Source: JAGPDB01 sp046331265
Lineage (GTDB): Bacteria > Actinomycetota > Acidimicrobiia > IMCC26256 > JAGPDB01
NCBI GenBank assembly: GCA_046331265.1
Contig: JAXLRE010000007.1
Location: 28,624 to 92,623 of the forward strand
DNA length: 64,000 nucleotides
Direction: 5' to 3'
A model generated the notes under the pieces. That model did no database searches, was not told the DNA's origin, and worked only from the letters and a program-made list of their open reading frames with translations. Positions 9,243-17,110 of this stretch are shown here, piece by piece. Positions within the stretch are counted from its first letter, which is position 1. The number at the start of each line of letters is the position of its first letter. The translations under genes and the position numbers were made by a program.

Positions 9243-9952
9243 ATACTCACTAAATCTTTTAAGTCGCTAAAGCGTTTATCTCCAATACCTTTTACATTTC
9301 TTAAATCATTAATTGATTTATACCCTCGTGTTTTACGATATTGAATAATTGAAGAAGCTAATGATGGCCCAACACCAGGCAGTGTTTCTAATTCACTTTG
9401 TGATGCAGTATTTAAGTTGATTTTCGAATTAGTATTTTGAGTCTCTTGCGTAGAGCCTATTTCACCTTGGCCTATAGACGCGTTTAAGCATGTTAGATTC
9501 GATTCGTTCATTGATGGCACACGAATTGTTGAACCATCTTGCACAAACGCAGCTAAATCACAATGAGCTAGATTTGCTTCACTTTTCGGTCCCCCAGCTT
9601 TTTCAATTGCATCGATTACGCGAGATTTGGTATCTATTTCAACTACAGAAGGCTTATTTACTGCACCTGTCACATATACTTTCATGAGAACTTGTCTGGT
9701 CGTCGATGGCAATTGAGTATTAGAAGTTGGAATATTAATTTGTTCTGACTTAGTTGAGGTTTGTGATTTTTGTGTTAAAAAATAACCAAAAATTATAAAT
9801 ACTCCAACTGTTATTAAAACAATTTTTAAAAAGTTATTTTGAATATATTCTTTTATCTTCTCTATATTGGTGGGTTCAAAAGCAGGCCGAATTGGGGTTT
9901 TAACAATGTTTGTATTCTCTGCAATATTGCGAAACTCTGAAAATGATTCCAT
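9239..9952 (-). CDS. comEA: ComEA-like DNA receptor (SLBB plus helix-hairpin-helix)
   Basis: 237 aa. One TM segment near 42-60 anchors it with the C-terminus outside. An SLBB domain follows (VYVTGAVNKPSVVEIDT, about 90-150). A helix-hairpin-helix DNA-binding domain ends the protein: INLNTASQSELETLPGVGPS ... GIGDKRFSDLKDLV. ComEA captures double-stranded DNA and hands it to ComEC. It is the first gene of comEA-comEC-holA. Its SD (AAGGGAAG) is inside an 8-bp inverted repeat (9955-9981), so initiation could be structure-controlled. Confidence 0.93.
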   Translation of the reverse strand: MESFSEFRNIAENTNIVKTPIRPAFEPTNIEKIKEYIQNNFLKIVLITVGVFIIFGYFLTQKSQTSTKSEQINIPTSNTQLPSTTRQVLMKVYVTGAVNKPSVVEIDTKSRVIDAIEKAGGPKSEANLAHCDLAAFVQDGSTIRVPSMNESNLTCLNASIGQGEIGSTQETQNTNSKINLNTASQSELETLPGVGPSLASSIIQYRKTRGYKSINDLRNVKGIGDKRFSDLKDLVSI

Positions 9953-9954
9953 GA

Positions 9955-9981
9955 CTTCCCTTTTGAAAATTTGAAGGGAAG
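9955..9981 (-). promoter_or_regulatory. Hairpin covering the comEA Shine-Dalgarno
   Basis: On the minus strand CTTCCCTT pairs perfectly with AAGGGAAG across an 11-nt loop. AAGGGAAG is the SD, two nucleotides before the comEA ATG (9952). Folding would mask the ribosome binding site. Seen directly; regulation is inferred. Confidence 0.45.
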
Positions 9982-10028
9982 AAAAGACAGTATATCGAAG
10001 CTATTCTGATCTGTAAAAGAAATCTTCG

Positions 10029-12833
10029 TTATTTAATGACAAAATTCACCATTCTGCCTGGGACCGCAATCACCTTAATGGTTTCTTTGCCAGCTAGAAG
10101 CTCGGCAATTTTCTCATCAGCTCTTGCTGCTTCTTCTAGTTCGTTCGCATTTGCATCAGGAGAAACATTTATACGAGATTTTACTTTACCTAAAATCTGT
10201 ACAGGTATTTCAATCACATCATCGACTAAATACTCGCCTTGTGCTTTTGGAAATTCTTGATATACAACGCTTTCGCTATTGCCTAATTTCTGCCATAGCT
10301 CTTCAGCAATATGTGGAGCTAAAGGTGCAACCATCAAGGTCATAGCTATAGCGATCTCCCGAGGACATTTATTTCCTTTAGAAATGTGCTTTGTTACTTG
10401 ATTATTTAATTCGTACATTTTTGCAATTGCAGTATTGAAACTTAAATTTTGATAATCATTCGTTACAGCATCAATTGTTTTATGCAAAGTCTTTTTCAAG
10501 TCTTCAGAGTAATCGTCATCAGAAACATCAATCTCACCTGTTTCTTCGTTAATGATACTGCGCCATAGACGCTGTAAAAATCTATATACACCAGATACAT
10601 CCGACGTTGACCAAGGACGCGACATTTCAAGTGGACCCATAAACATTTCGTACATACGCAAAGTATCTGCACCGTAATCTGTGCACATATCATCTGGAGA
10701 AATCATATTCTTCAGAGATTTCCCTATCTTTCCAAACTCTTGTTCTACTTCTTCGTTGTTATAGAAATATTTACCATCACGCTCAACCACTTCTTTAGCC
10801 TCAACATAGAAGCCACGCGAATCCTTATACGCACTACCTTGAATCATTCCCTGATTAATTAATCTTTGAAATGGTTCTTTCGTTGATACGTACCCACGGT
10901 CGTAAAGAACTTTATGCCAAAAACGGGCATAGAGTAAATGCAAAACTGCATGTTCTGCCCCTCCGACATATAAATCAACAATTCCATATTGGCCTGTTTT
11001 GCCAGCCCAATATTTTTCAACTTCTTTATTGATCATTTCATTTTCATTTTTGGGATCAAGATACCTTAAGTAGTACCAACAAGAACCAGCCCAGTTTGGC
11101 ATAGTATTTGTTTCACGACGATACGTTTTTAGGCCATCGCCTAAATCAAGTTCAACTTTAACCCAATCAGTTGCTCTACCCAATGGTGGTTTCGGTTCAG
11201 CATCGGGATCGTCCGAACTTTCTGGAGCAAAGTTATCTAAGTCAGGAAGAACTACAGGCAGCATAGATTCTGGCAAGTCATATGCCAAACCATCTTCATC
11301 AAAAACTATCGGGAAAGGTTCACCCCAATATCGTTGACGAGAAAATAACCAATCACGTAAACGATATGTAATTGTGGATTCGGCTGCTCCGTTTGTTTCA
11401 AGCCAATCAGTAATTGCTTCTTTAGCTTCCTTAGATTTCATCCCTGTAAATTGTTCAGATTCAATCAATATTCCTTCTTCAGTGAAGCTATATTCTTTCG
11501 CTAAAACTTTCTTAGCTTCATCTTGATCTTCCGGAATTACGGTCACTCGAGCATCAATTCCAAATTTCTTTAAAAATTCGAAGTCTCTTTCGTCATGTAT
11601 ATCGCCGAACACTGCCCCAGTTCCATATCCTGCTAATACGAAATCACCTACCCACACAGGTATTGCTTCACCGTTTGCTGGGTTTATTGCATAAGCTCCC
11701 GTAAATACACCTGTTTTCTCTTTATCCATTGATGTACGCTCTAGCTCTTTTTTAGATGCGGACTCTGCAACGTAATCTTTGACGGCTTGCATGTTTTCTT
11801 GCGTTGTGATTTCATTTACCAGCTGATGTTCTGGAGCCAATACAACAAATGCAGCAGAAAATATAGTGTCTGCTCGTGTTGTAAATACCTTAATTGGATC
11901 TCCAGCAAAACCAGAAACATCAAAAGCTATTGTTGCACCGCGTGACTTACCAATCCAATTTATTTGTTGTAACTTAATTGCATCAGACCAATCGAGACCA
12001 TCTAGATCTTGCACTAAGCGATCAGCATATTTAGTAATACGCATCATCCACTGCTTCATAGGTCGTTTGAAAACATCAAAATTTCCGCGTTCAGATTTAC
12101 CATCTGCTGTAACTTCTTCATTAGCTAAAACAGTTCCTAAGCCTGGACACCAATTCACCACAGAATCCGCAAGATATGCAAGACGATATGAATCAATAAT
12201 GTGAGTCTGCTGTTTTTTATCTAGCAGTCTCCATGAAGATCCATCCTCAGGAATTCTTTTTCCTGATTCAAATTCTTCAATTAAGTCTTCAATTGGTCTT
12301 GCCTTATTTAGTTCTTCATCGAAATATGAATTATAAATTTGTAAAAATACCCATTGTGTCCACTTGTAATAATCAGGATCAATAGTCGAGACAGATCTGC
12401 GTGGATCATAATCCATGCCTATTCTTTTTAATTGCTTTTGTATTATTGCAATATTTTTTTCTGTTGTAATACGTGGATGCGTTCCTGTTTGTACAGCGTA
12501 TTGTTCCGCAGGCAAGCCAAACGCATCAAAACCAAAGGAATGCATTACGTTATAGCCCATCATTCTTTTGAATCTGGCATATACATCAGTCGCTATATAG
12601 CCAAGCGGATGTCCAACATGTAATCCTGCACCAGAAGGATAAGGAAACATATCTAATATGTATATTTTTTCTTTACTTGCATCAAAATTTCTTGATAAAT
12701 CGCCAATTGGATTAGGTGTGTAGTAAGTATGGTTTTGTTCCCAAATGTCTTGCCATTTGAGTTCTAGAGCATTAGCGAGCTTTGCGTCATATTTATATTG
12801 AGGTTCTCTAGATTGGCTTGTTGGATCTGACAT
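10029..12833 (-). CDS. leuS: Leucyl-tRNA synthetase
   Basis: Class Ia aminoacyl-tRNA synthetase, 934 aa, charging tRNA-Leu. The HIGH motif is HVGHPLGY near residues 74-81, the catalytic core includes DMFPYPSGAGLHVGHP, and a large CP1 editing insertion is present (ITTRADT-like FTTRADTIFSAAFVVLAPEH). The second signature is written KIGKSLKN instead of the common KMSKS. Motifs RQRYWGEPFPIV and the anticodon-binding C-terminus are present. It sits between rsfS and comEA as in other actinobacteria, although DUF62, tRNA and other genes are inserted upstream. No T-box antiterminator was recognised in the 220-nt upstream region. Confidence 0.98.
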   Translation of the reverse strand: MSDPTSQSREPQYKYDAKLANALELKWQDIWEQNHTYYTPNPIGDLSRNFDASKEKIYILDMFPYPSGAGLHVGHPLGYIATDVYARFKRMMGYNVMHSFGFDAFGLPAEQYAVQTGTHPRITTEKNIAIIQKQLKRIGMDYDPRRSVSTIDPDYYKWTQWVFLQIYNSYFDEELNKARPIEDLIEEFESGKRIPEDGSSWRLLDKKQQTHIIDSYRLAYLADSVVNWCPGLGTVLANEEVTADGKSERGNFDVFKRPMKQWMMRITKYADRLVQDLDGLDWSDAIKLQQINWIGKSRGATIAFDVSGFAGDPIKVFTTRADTIFSAAFVVLAPEHQLVNEITTQENMQAVKDYVAESASKKELERTSMDKEKTGVFTGAYAINPANGEAIPVWVGDFVLAGYGTGAVFGDIHDERDFEFLKKFGIDARVTVIPEDQDEAKKVLAKEYSFTEEGILIESEQFTGMKSKEAKEAITDWLETNGAAESTITYRLRDWLFSRQRYWGEPFPIVFDEDGLAYDLPESMLPVVLPDLDNFAPESSDDPDAEPKPPLGRATDWVKVELDLGDGLKTYRRETNTMPNWAGSCWYYLRYLDPKNENEMINKEVEKYWAGKTGQYGIVDLYVGGAEHAVLHLLYARFWHKVLYDRGYVSTKEPFQRLINQGMIQGSAYKDSRGFYVEAKEVVERDGKYFYNNEEVEQEFGKIGKSLKNMISPDDMCTDYGADTLRMYEMFMGPLEMSRPWSTSDVSGVYRFLQRLWRSIINEETGEIDVSDDDYSEDLKKTLHKTIDAVTNDYQNLSFNTAIAKMYELNNQVTKHISKGNKCPREIAIAMTLMVAPLAPHIAEELWQKLGNSESVVYQEFPKAQGEYLVDDVIEIPVQILGKVKSRINVSPDANANELEEAARADEKIAELLAGKETIKVIAVPGRMVNFVIK

Positions 12834-12947
12834 GAAGATTAATCTTAGTTGTGTTCAATCATTGTTCGCTTATTGATTTGCACAAACCGGACAACTGAGC
12901 TATTATCTATTTAATGCTTAAATTTAATTCGTACGAAGTGATGATGA

Positions 12948-12961
12948 GCCCCGCACGGGGC
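12948..12961 (+). promoter_or_regulatory. GC hairpin in leader of the DUF62-like gene (possible anti-antiterminator)
   Basis: GCCCCG-CA-CGGGGC is a perfect 6-bp stem (tight loop, or 5 bp with a 4-nt loop). Its 3' arm CGGGG, continued by a nearby TGAT, is complementary to ATCACCCCG of the downstream terminator. The two structures are therefore mutually exclusive, as in transcription-attenuation leaders. Confidence 0.5.
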
Positions 12962-12995
12962 ATTGATCGTCTTGCGTAATTAAGCACGACCGAAC

Positions 12996-13025
12996 AATCA
13001 CCCCGCCGATGGGGTGATTTTTTTT
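12996..13025 (+). terminator. Strong intrinsic terminator immediately upstream of the DUF62-like gene
   Basis: AATCACCCC/GGGGTGATT is a perfect 9-bp stem with loop GCCGAT, followed by an unbroken T tract (13018-13025). It lies only ~30 nt before the ATG at 13057 on the same strand, in a divergent intergenic region, so no upstream plus-strand gene needs it. This points to attenuation of the downstream gene. Confidence 0.75.
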
Positions 13026-13057
13026 GCTCCATCAGCGGTTAACCAAGGAGCAAAAAA
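13020..13057 (+). promoter_or_regulatory. Hairpin masking the SD and start of the DUF62-like gene
   Basis: TTTTTTGCTCC (13020-13030) is the exact complement of GGAGCAAAAAA (13047-13057), which contains the SD (AAGGAG) and the A of the ATG. The 11-bp helix has a 16-nt loop. The left arm is the T tract of the terminator, so attenuation and SD masking share bases. Confidence 0.6.
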
Positions 13058-14160
13058 TGACTTACACGCCAGATCTAAGTGAAAAGGCATTTCAACCCCG
13101 TTATGCACTTCCAGAAAGAGCCAAACCACCTGTTCTAGGTTTCATAACGGACTGCACGGATGATTTAGCCCTAACCAAAGTTGAACTCGCAAAAATTGAC
13201 GCATTCGGCGATGGCTGGAAACTCTTACCAACGATTGGGATACCTAAGTTTCAAACAGATGTTTTAGGAGTTCAAGGTGCCGTGTTAGCACGATATCTTG
13301 GCGAATATTCTCAAAAAAACGAAGTTCAATGCGCATTGATACTTAATAGCGCACCGAGAGTTCAAGGTGAAGGACTCATCGGTGGTGAAATACTAGTTAT
13401 TGAATTAGATAACGGGGTTCCTGTTTTATTAACCAATGGACCTGGCGTGCTCGAGCCTTTCGAAGGTCGGATTGCTAATGCGTGGAAAATTCATACTGAT
13501 GTAATGGTCCAAAACGAGACATTACAACCGACCCAATTCCGATCATTTAAATGGTTCTCTGATTTACTATCAAAGTTTTTATATGCGGATAAAGATCTTG
13601 TTCACACACCAATTGAAGATATAAATACCTATTTTGTTCCAAGAGAAAACGAAGGTCCTTTTATTTGGCATATAGATAATTTCGGTAACGCAAAACTCAC
13701 GATTACTGAATCATATTTAGAAGAACATGGAATCGAAGAAGGCGATGAACTAGTTTTACAAATAGCAGGGAAACAAATTGTTGCAACTGCACGCCAAAAA
13801 TTATTTCCTTTACCTGAAGATGCAGATAAATTCCATATTGGACATTATAAAGGTAGTGATCAAAACGGCGACCAACATTATTGGGAGCTTGCTATTGCTT
13901 GGGAATCGTTTGCTGCTTTCGTCGAGAACGAAGCGGTTTCTATTGACTCAGACTCGACGCCTACAAAGTTGATACCTGGCGCACATGTAGAAGTTCTTGG
14001 TATAAGAAAAAGTGTTGACCGTGAGGAAAGAGACTACGACGAGCCTAATGGCGTTGTAAGCGGGTTGAGTGTTGTAACGATCGCATCTCCAGCGCATAGA
14101 CAACACGGCACAGAAAAATCCGATACGACAAGAGCGGCGCCAACTTTAGATGATTTATAA
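13057..14160 (+). CDS. Divergent SAM hydroxide adenosyltransferase-like (DUF62/chlorinase family) protein
   Basis: 367 aa. Blocks align by eye with the DUF62/fluorinase superfamily: VLGFITDCTDD corresponds to the N-terminal ITLLTDFG, a QGA-containing helix precedes a hydrophobic strand (CALILNSAPR, family VDPGVG), and PVLLTNGPGVLEPF and IWHIDNFGN match family strands. The usual Asp of DPGVG and the FHGRD motif are not conserved (NSAPR; SFKWFS). The hydrolysis of SAM to adenosine and methionine known for this family therefore cannot be assumed. A ~60-aa C-terminal tail is extra. ATG 13057 is chosen over TTG 13024 because AAGGAG lies 7 nt upstream. Expression is probably controlled by the terminator and SD-masking hairpin in its leader. 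Divergent from leuS. Confidence 0.6.
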   Translation: MTYTPDLSEKAFQPRYALPERAKPPVLGFITDCTDDLALTKVELAKIDAFGDGWKLLPTIGIPKFQTDVLGVQGAVLARYLGEYSQKNEVQCALILNSAPRVQGEGLIGGEILVIELDNGVPVLLTNGPGVLEPFEGRIANAWKIHTDVMVQNETLQPTQFRSFKWFSDLLSKFLYADKDLVHTPIEDINTYFVPRENEGPFIWHIDNFGNAKLTITESYLEEHGIEEGDELVLQIAGKQIVATARQKLFPLPEDADKFHIGHYKGSDQNGDQHYWELAIAWESFAAFVENEAVSIDSDSTPTKLIPGAHVEVLGIRKSVDREERDYDEPNGVVSGLSVVTIASPAHRQHGTEKSDTTRAAPTLDDL

Positions 14161-14197
14161 TTATCAAACATGATTAATTAGTATTATCTCTAATCTT

Positions 14198-14271
<74 letters not shown>

Positions 14272-14301
14272 CAATTGCTTGCTCAGACAACACTCATAAA
14301 A

Positions 14302-14333
14302 AAGAGGGTTTAGCACTAAAGCCAAACCCTCTT
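14302..14333 (-). terminator. Intrinsic terminator of the DUF378 gene
   Basis: AAGAGGGTTT/AAACCCTCTT is a 10-bp perfect stem with a 12-nt loop. On the minus strand it is followed by a TTTTTT run, and it starts 19 nt after the DUF378 stop. In the opposite direction it may also help end tRNA-Ala transcripts, though no T run follows there. Confidence 0.75.
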
Positions 14334-14351
14334 AGGTTTAGTTATTGTGGA

Positions 14352-14561
14352 CTAGTGATGATGAATCATGTCGTCTGTTAAATGATACAAACCTATGAGG
14401 CCTGCTACACCAAAAACAATGTAGACAATGCCTGTTCCGGTTGTGCCGGCACCAAGCACTTTCTCGATAGGGTTGAAATCAAACACTTGGCTAAGACCTA
14501 AAGTAAGGCCACCAAGGACCAACAACAATGGAACAATTTTGTCCAATAACATTGCTTTCAT
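14352..14561 (-). CDS. Small DUF378-type membrane protein
   Basis: 69 aa with two hydrophobic helices (about 8-27 and 42-60). The motif set LLLVLGGLTLGL ... YIVFGVAGLIGLYHL is typical of DUF378/YuzA-like inner-membrane proteins of unknown function; the C-terminus is HHH. It is monocistronic: own leader upstream, terminator downstream, opposite to tRNA-Ala. The SD (AAGGAGG) lies in an 8-bp hairpin TTTAATCC/GGATTAAA that touches the ATG, so translation may be structure-controlled. Confidence 0.75.
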   Translation of the reverse strand: MKAMLLDKIVPLLLVLGGLTLGLSQVFDFNPIEKVLGAGTTGTGIVYIVFGVAGLIGLYHLTDDMIHHH

Positions 14562-14582
14562 TTAATCCTCCTTAGGATTAAA
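14561..14582 (-). promoter_or_regulatory. SD-masking hairpin upstream of DUF378 gene
   Basis: Minus-strand TTTAATCC pairs with GGATTAAA around a 6-nt loop TAAGGA. The SD AAGGAGG is split between loop and stem, and the right arm ends on the A of the start codon. A further imperfect inverted repeat (CCTTCGAAA / TTTCGCAAGG, about 14583-14611) lies just upstream, so the leader is probably folded. The remainder up to rsfS (about 14612-14750) shows nothing recognisable. Confidence 0.5.
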
Positions 14583-14750
14583 CCTTCGAAAAGCATTTGC
14601 CTTTCGCAAGGTATGCTTAATTATCGACACAACATAAATCGTTTAGCAATATATTCTTTGTATTCTGCTTACAAGAAAAAGCAACAAAAACTTTTAAAAA
14701 GGTATATGGTAGAAACTCTATTTTTTCTGCTTGTTACTAGTCAGTTAGAT

Positions 14751-15116
14751 TTAGACAGCATCCTCATTTAGTTCATGCCAATCAATAGATTCTGCGTCTT
14801 TAAATAGTCTTTCGATCTTATAGAAATCTCGAGACTCATTTAAAAAGACATGAACTATTACATCACCAAAGTCAACACATACCCATTCGAGTTCTCTCTC
14901 GCCTTCAATACCTATAGGCTTAATTGAAAGCTTTCGGGTTTGGCGGATAAGAGAATCAACGATAGCTTTCACTTGCCTATCGCTAGACCCCGAACAAATA
15001 ACAAAATATTGTGCGATATTTAAAATATCACCGACGTCTAAAATTTTAATATCAATAGCTTTCTTAGAATCACAAGCTTGAGCGCAAATTTCACTTATCT
15101 CAAGAGGACTCATCAT
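14751..15116 (-). CDS. rsfS: Ribosomal silencing factor RsfS
   Basis: 121 aa. RsfS/Iojap proteins bind ribosomal protein L14 and block subunit joining in starvation. Conserved blocks are DILNIAQYFVICSGSSDRQVKAIVDSL and GIEGERELEWVCVDFGDVIVHVFLNESRDFYKIERLF (shown here in part), a full match to the family pattern. It follows nadD with a 38-nt gap, the usual nadD-rsfS pairing. Two possible ATGs (15116, 15113); no strong SD. Confidence 0.95.
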   Translation of the reverse strand: MMSPLEISEICAQACDSKKAIDIKILDVGDILNIAQYFVICSGSSDRQVKAIVDSLIRQTRKLSIKPIGIEGERELEWVCVDFGDVIVHVFLNESRDFYKIERLFKDAESIDWHELNEDAV

Positions 15117-15154
15117 TTGTTTATTCGCCGAAATATTAACTCCTTAATTAATCA

Positions 15155-15676
15155 TTAATTATATAGCTTTTTCTCTATAATCTCAGCCTCTATCACTTTA
15201 GGGACTAAACCAGTAATGGACATATGCTGTTTTGCTAAATCTCTTATTTGAGTTGAAGATACAACAAAAGTATCTCTATTTACAACAAAAAGTTCACAAT
15301 ATTGCTCAATTAGCTGAGCGTCTTTCCACGTAGAAATATTGTCATAAGTATCTTGACCTAAAATCAAAACTAAATCATCATTCTTATATTCATCCTTATA
15401 TTGCTTTAAGGTTTCAATAGTATAGGTAGGTCCCGAGCGAACTATTTCTCTATCGTCGATAAAAACATTATTTTCTGTTTCAAAAAACTCTTCAACAGAG
15501 TTTTTTACCCATTTAAGTCGAATAGATGCATCAGTAACCTCACCCTTTTGATATGGATCCCCAGCTACAACAATGTGTAAAAAATCTAAATTAGCCTGCT
15601 CAAGGCAGTAACCCATTACATATATATGTCCAAAATGTATAGGGTCGAAAGTCCCACCAAAAATACCTCTACGCAT
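15155..15676 (-). CDS. nadD: Nicotinate-nucleotide adenylyltransferase
   Basis: 173 aa, normal but compact. NadD joins nicotinate mononucleotide and ATP to deamido-NAD. The nucleotidyltransferase signature GGTFDPIHFGH is at residues 7-17, LILGQDTYDNISTWK lies in the middle, and the second signature VSSTQIRDL is near the C-terminus. It is head-to-head with the photolyase gene (51 nt apart). Confidence 0.95.
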   Translation of the reverse strand: MRRGIFGGTFDPIHFGHIYVMGYCLEQANLDFLHIVVAGDPYQKGEVTDASIRLKWVKNSVEEFFETENNVFIDDREIVRSGPTYTIETLKQYKDEYKNDDLVLILGQDTYDNISTWKDAQLIEQYCELFVVNRDTFVVSSTQIRDLAKQHMSITGLVPKVIEAEIIEKKLYN

Positions 15677-15727
15677 TACATAAGTTTATAGGTATTTAGC
15701 CACATTGTATCTATACTTTATAAACTA

Positions 15728-17110
15728 ATGACCAATAATCGTGTTCTTGTCATATTTACTCGGGACCTCAGAGTTAATGATAATCCTGCGTTGTCTTACG
15801 CTGCATCAAATTTTGATGAAGTATTTCCATTATTTGTTATTGATGAAAAATATTTTGAGAACATAACGTATTCAAATAATAGAAGAGCATACTTATATGA
15901 ATGTTTAAATGATCTAAAAAATACTCTTCAAAAACTGGGGTCTGATTTAATTATAAAAAAAGGTGATTGGCACAGTGAAGTAACTGATTTTGTAAATAAA
16001 AACAAAATAACTTATGTCACTTGGGCAAAAGATGTTAGCGAGATTAACCAAGTCAGAGACAAAGAACTATCAGCTCATTTACGAAAAATGAAAATTGGCT
16101 TTCATCAAACTAACTCGCATTTCGCTGTAGCACCTGGCGTTATAACTCCACAAAATAAAAATAGCGAATATAAAGTATTTACTCCTTACTACAACAAATG
16201 GAGAGAACAACCTTTCCATTCAATCGAATCAAAAATTACTTCATTGCCCAAACTTGAAAAATATTTTCCATCAAAAAATATAGGTGTAGTTCCAAAACTA
16301 ACAAATGCGCAGAAAAAATCTTGTTCAGCAAATCGACAAATTGGTGGAGAGACTCTCATCAGGAAACATTTAAACAAGTGGATAAAAAATGGTCTTGAAA
16401 AATATGATCTACTTCGGGATTTCCCCAGATACGAGAATTCAAACTTAAGTTCTGCATTACATTTTGGAACTATTTCAGCAAATGAAATAGTTTTTAAATT
16501 AAAAAAGATGCCTAAATCTGATCCTTTTTTACGACAAATATGTTGGAGGGATTTTTATGGTCAAATTCTTTTCTTTAATCCACAAAGTTCATACAAGAAT
16601 TACTTAGATAAAAAATATGGCTGGAACGACGACGAAGAAGCTTTTGACAAATGGTGTTACGGAAAAACAGGTTATCCAATAGTAGATGCAGCTATGAAAC
16701 AGTTGATGCATGAAGGCTATATGCATAACCGTTGCAGGATGATCGTTGCTTCATTCTTAACAAAAGATTTATTTATCGATTGGCAAAAAGGTGCGTGGTG
16801 GTTTTCTCAATGGTTAACCGATGCAGATGCAGCTAACAACAGTTTGGGATGGCAATGGGTAGCCGGAACAGGCACAGATACAAATCCACATCGAATATTT
16901 AACCCAATAAGACAAAGTGAAAGATTTGATGAACATGGAGAATACATAAAAAAGTATTTACCTGAACTCAAAGATGTTCCAGAAAAATATATTCATTTCC
17001 CATGTGAAATGAATCAAAGTTTATTCGAATCGACAGATTCTTTGGACTATCCCCTACCAATGATTGACCATAAAATTGCTATTGAGTTTTATAAGCAACA
17101 AATTAGTTAA
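15728..17110 (+). CDS. phr: Deoxyribodipyrimidine photolyase
   Basis: 460 aa class I photolyase/cryptochrome family. The N-terminal alpha/beta antenna domain starts VLVIFTRDLRVNDNPAL. The C-terminal FAD domain carries LRQICWRDFYGQILFF, GYPIVDAAMKQL, the MHNRCRMIVASF block and DADAANNSLGWQWVAGTGTD. This matches CPD photolyases, including Trp residues of the electron-transfer chain. It repairs UV pyrimidine dimers with blue light, which suits a sunlit aquatic lifestyle (inference). It is inserted between nadD and proA, and its end overlaps the proA stop by 8 nt (convergent). Confidence 0.95.
   Translation: MTNNRVLVIFTRDLRVNDNPALSYAASNFDEVFPLFVIDEKYFENITYSNNRRAYLYECLNDLKNTLQKLGSDLIIKKGDWHSEVTDFVNKNKITYVTWAKDVSEINQVRDKELSAHLRKMKIGFHQTNSHFAVAPGVITPQNKNSEYKVFTPYYNKWREQPFHSIESKITSLPKLEKYFPSKNIGVVPKLTNAQKKSCSANRQIGGETLIRKHLNKWIKNGLEKYDLLRDFPRYENSNLSSALHFGTISANEIVFKLKKMPKSDPFLRQICWRDFYGQILFFNPQSSYKNYLDKKYGWNDDEEAFDKWCYGKTGYPIVDAAMKQLMHEGYMHNRCRMIVASFLTKDLFIDWQKGAWWFSQWLTDADAANNSLGWQWVAGTGTDTNPHRIFNPIRQSERFDEHGEYIKKYLPELKDVPEKYIHFPCEMNQSLFESTDSLDYPLPMIDHKIAIEFYKQQIS

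Noticed and set aside
12834..12947. T-box or other tRNA-sensing leader for leuS
   Set aside because: No T-box sequence or specifier loop recognised on the minus strand before the leuS ATG.
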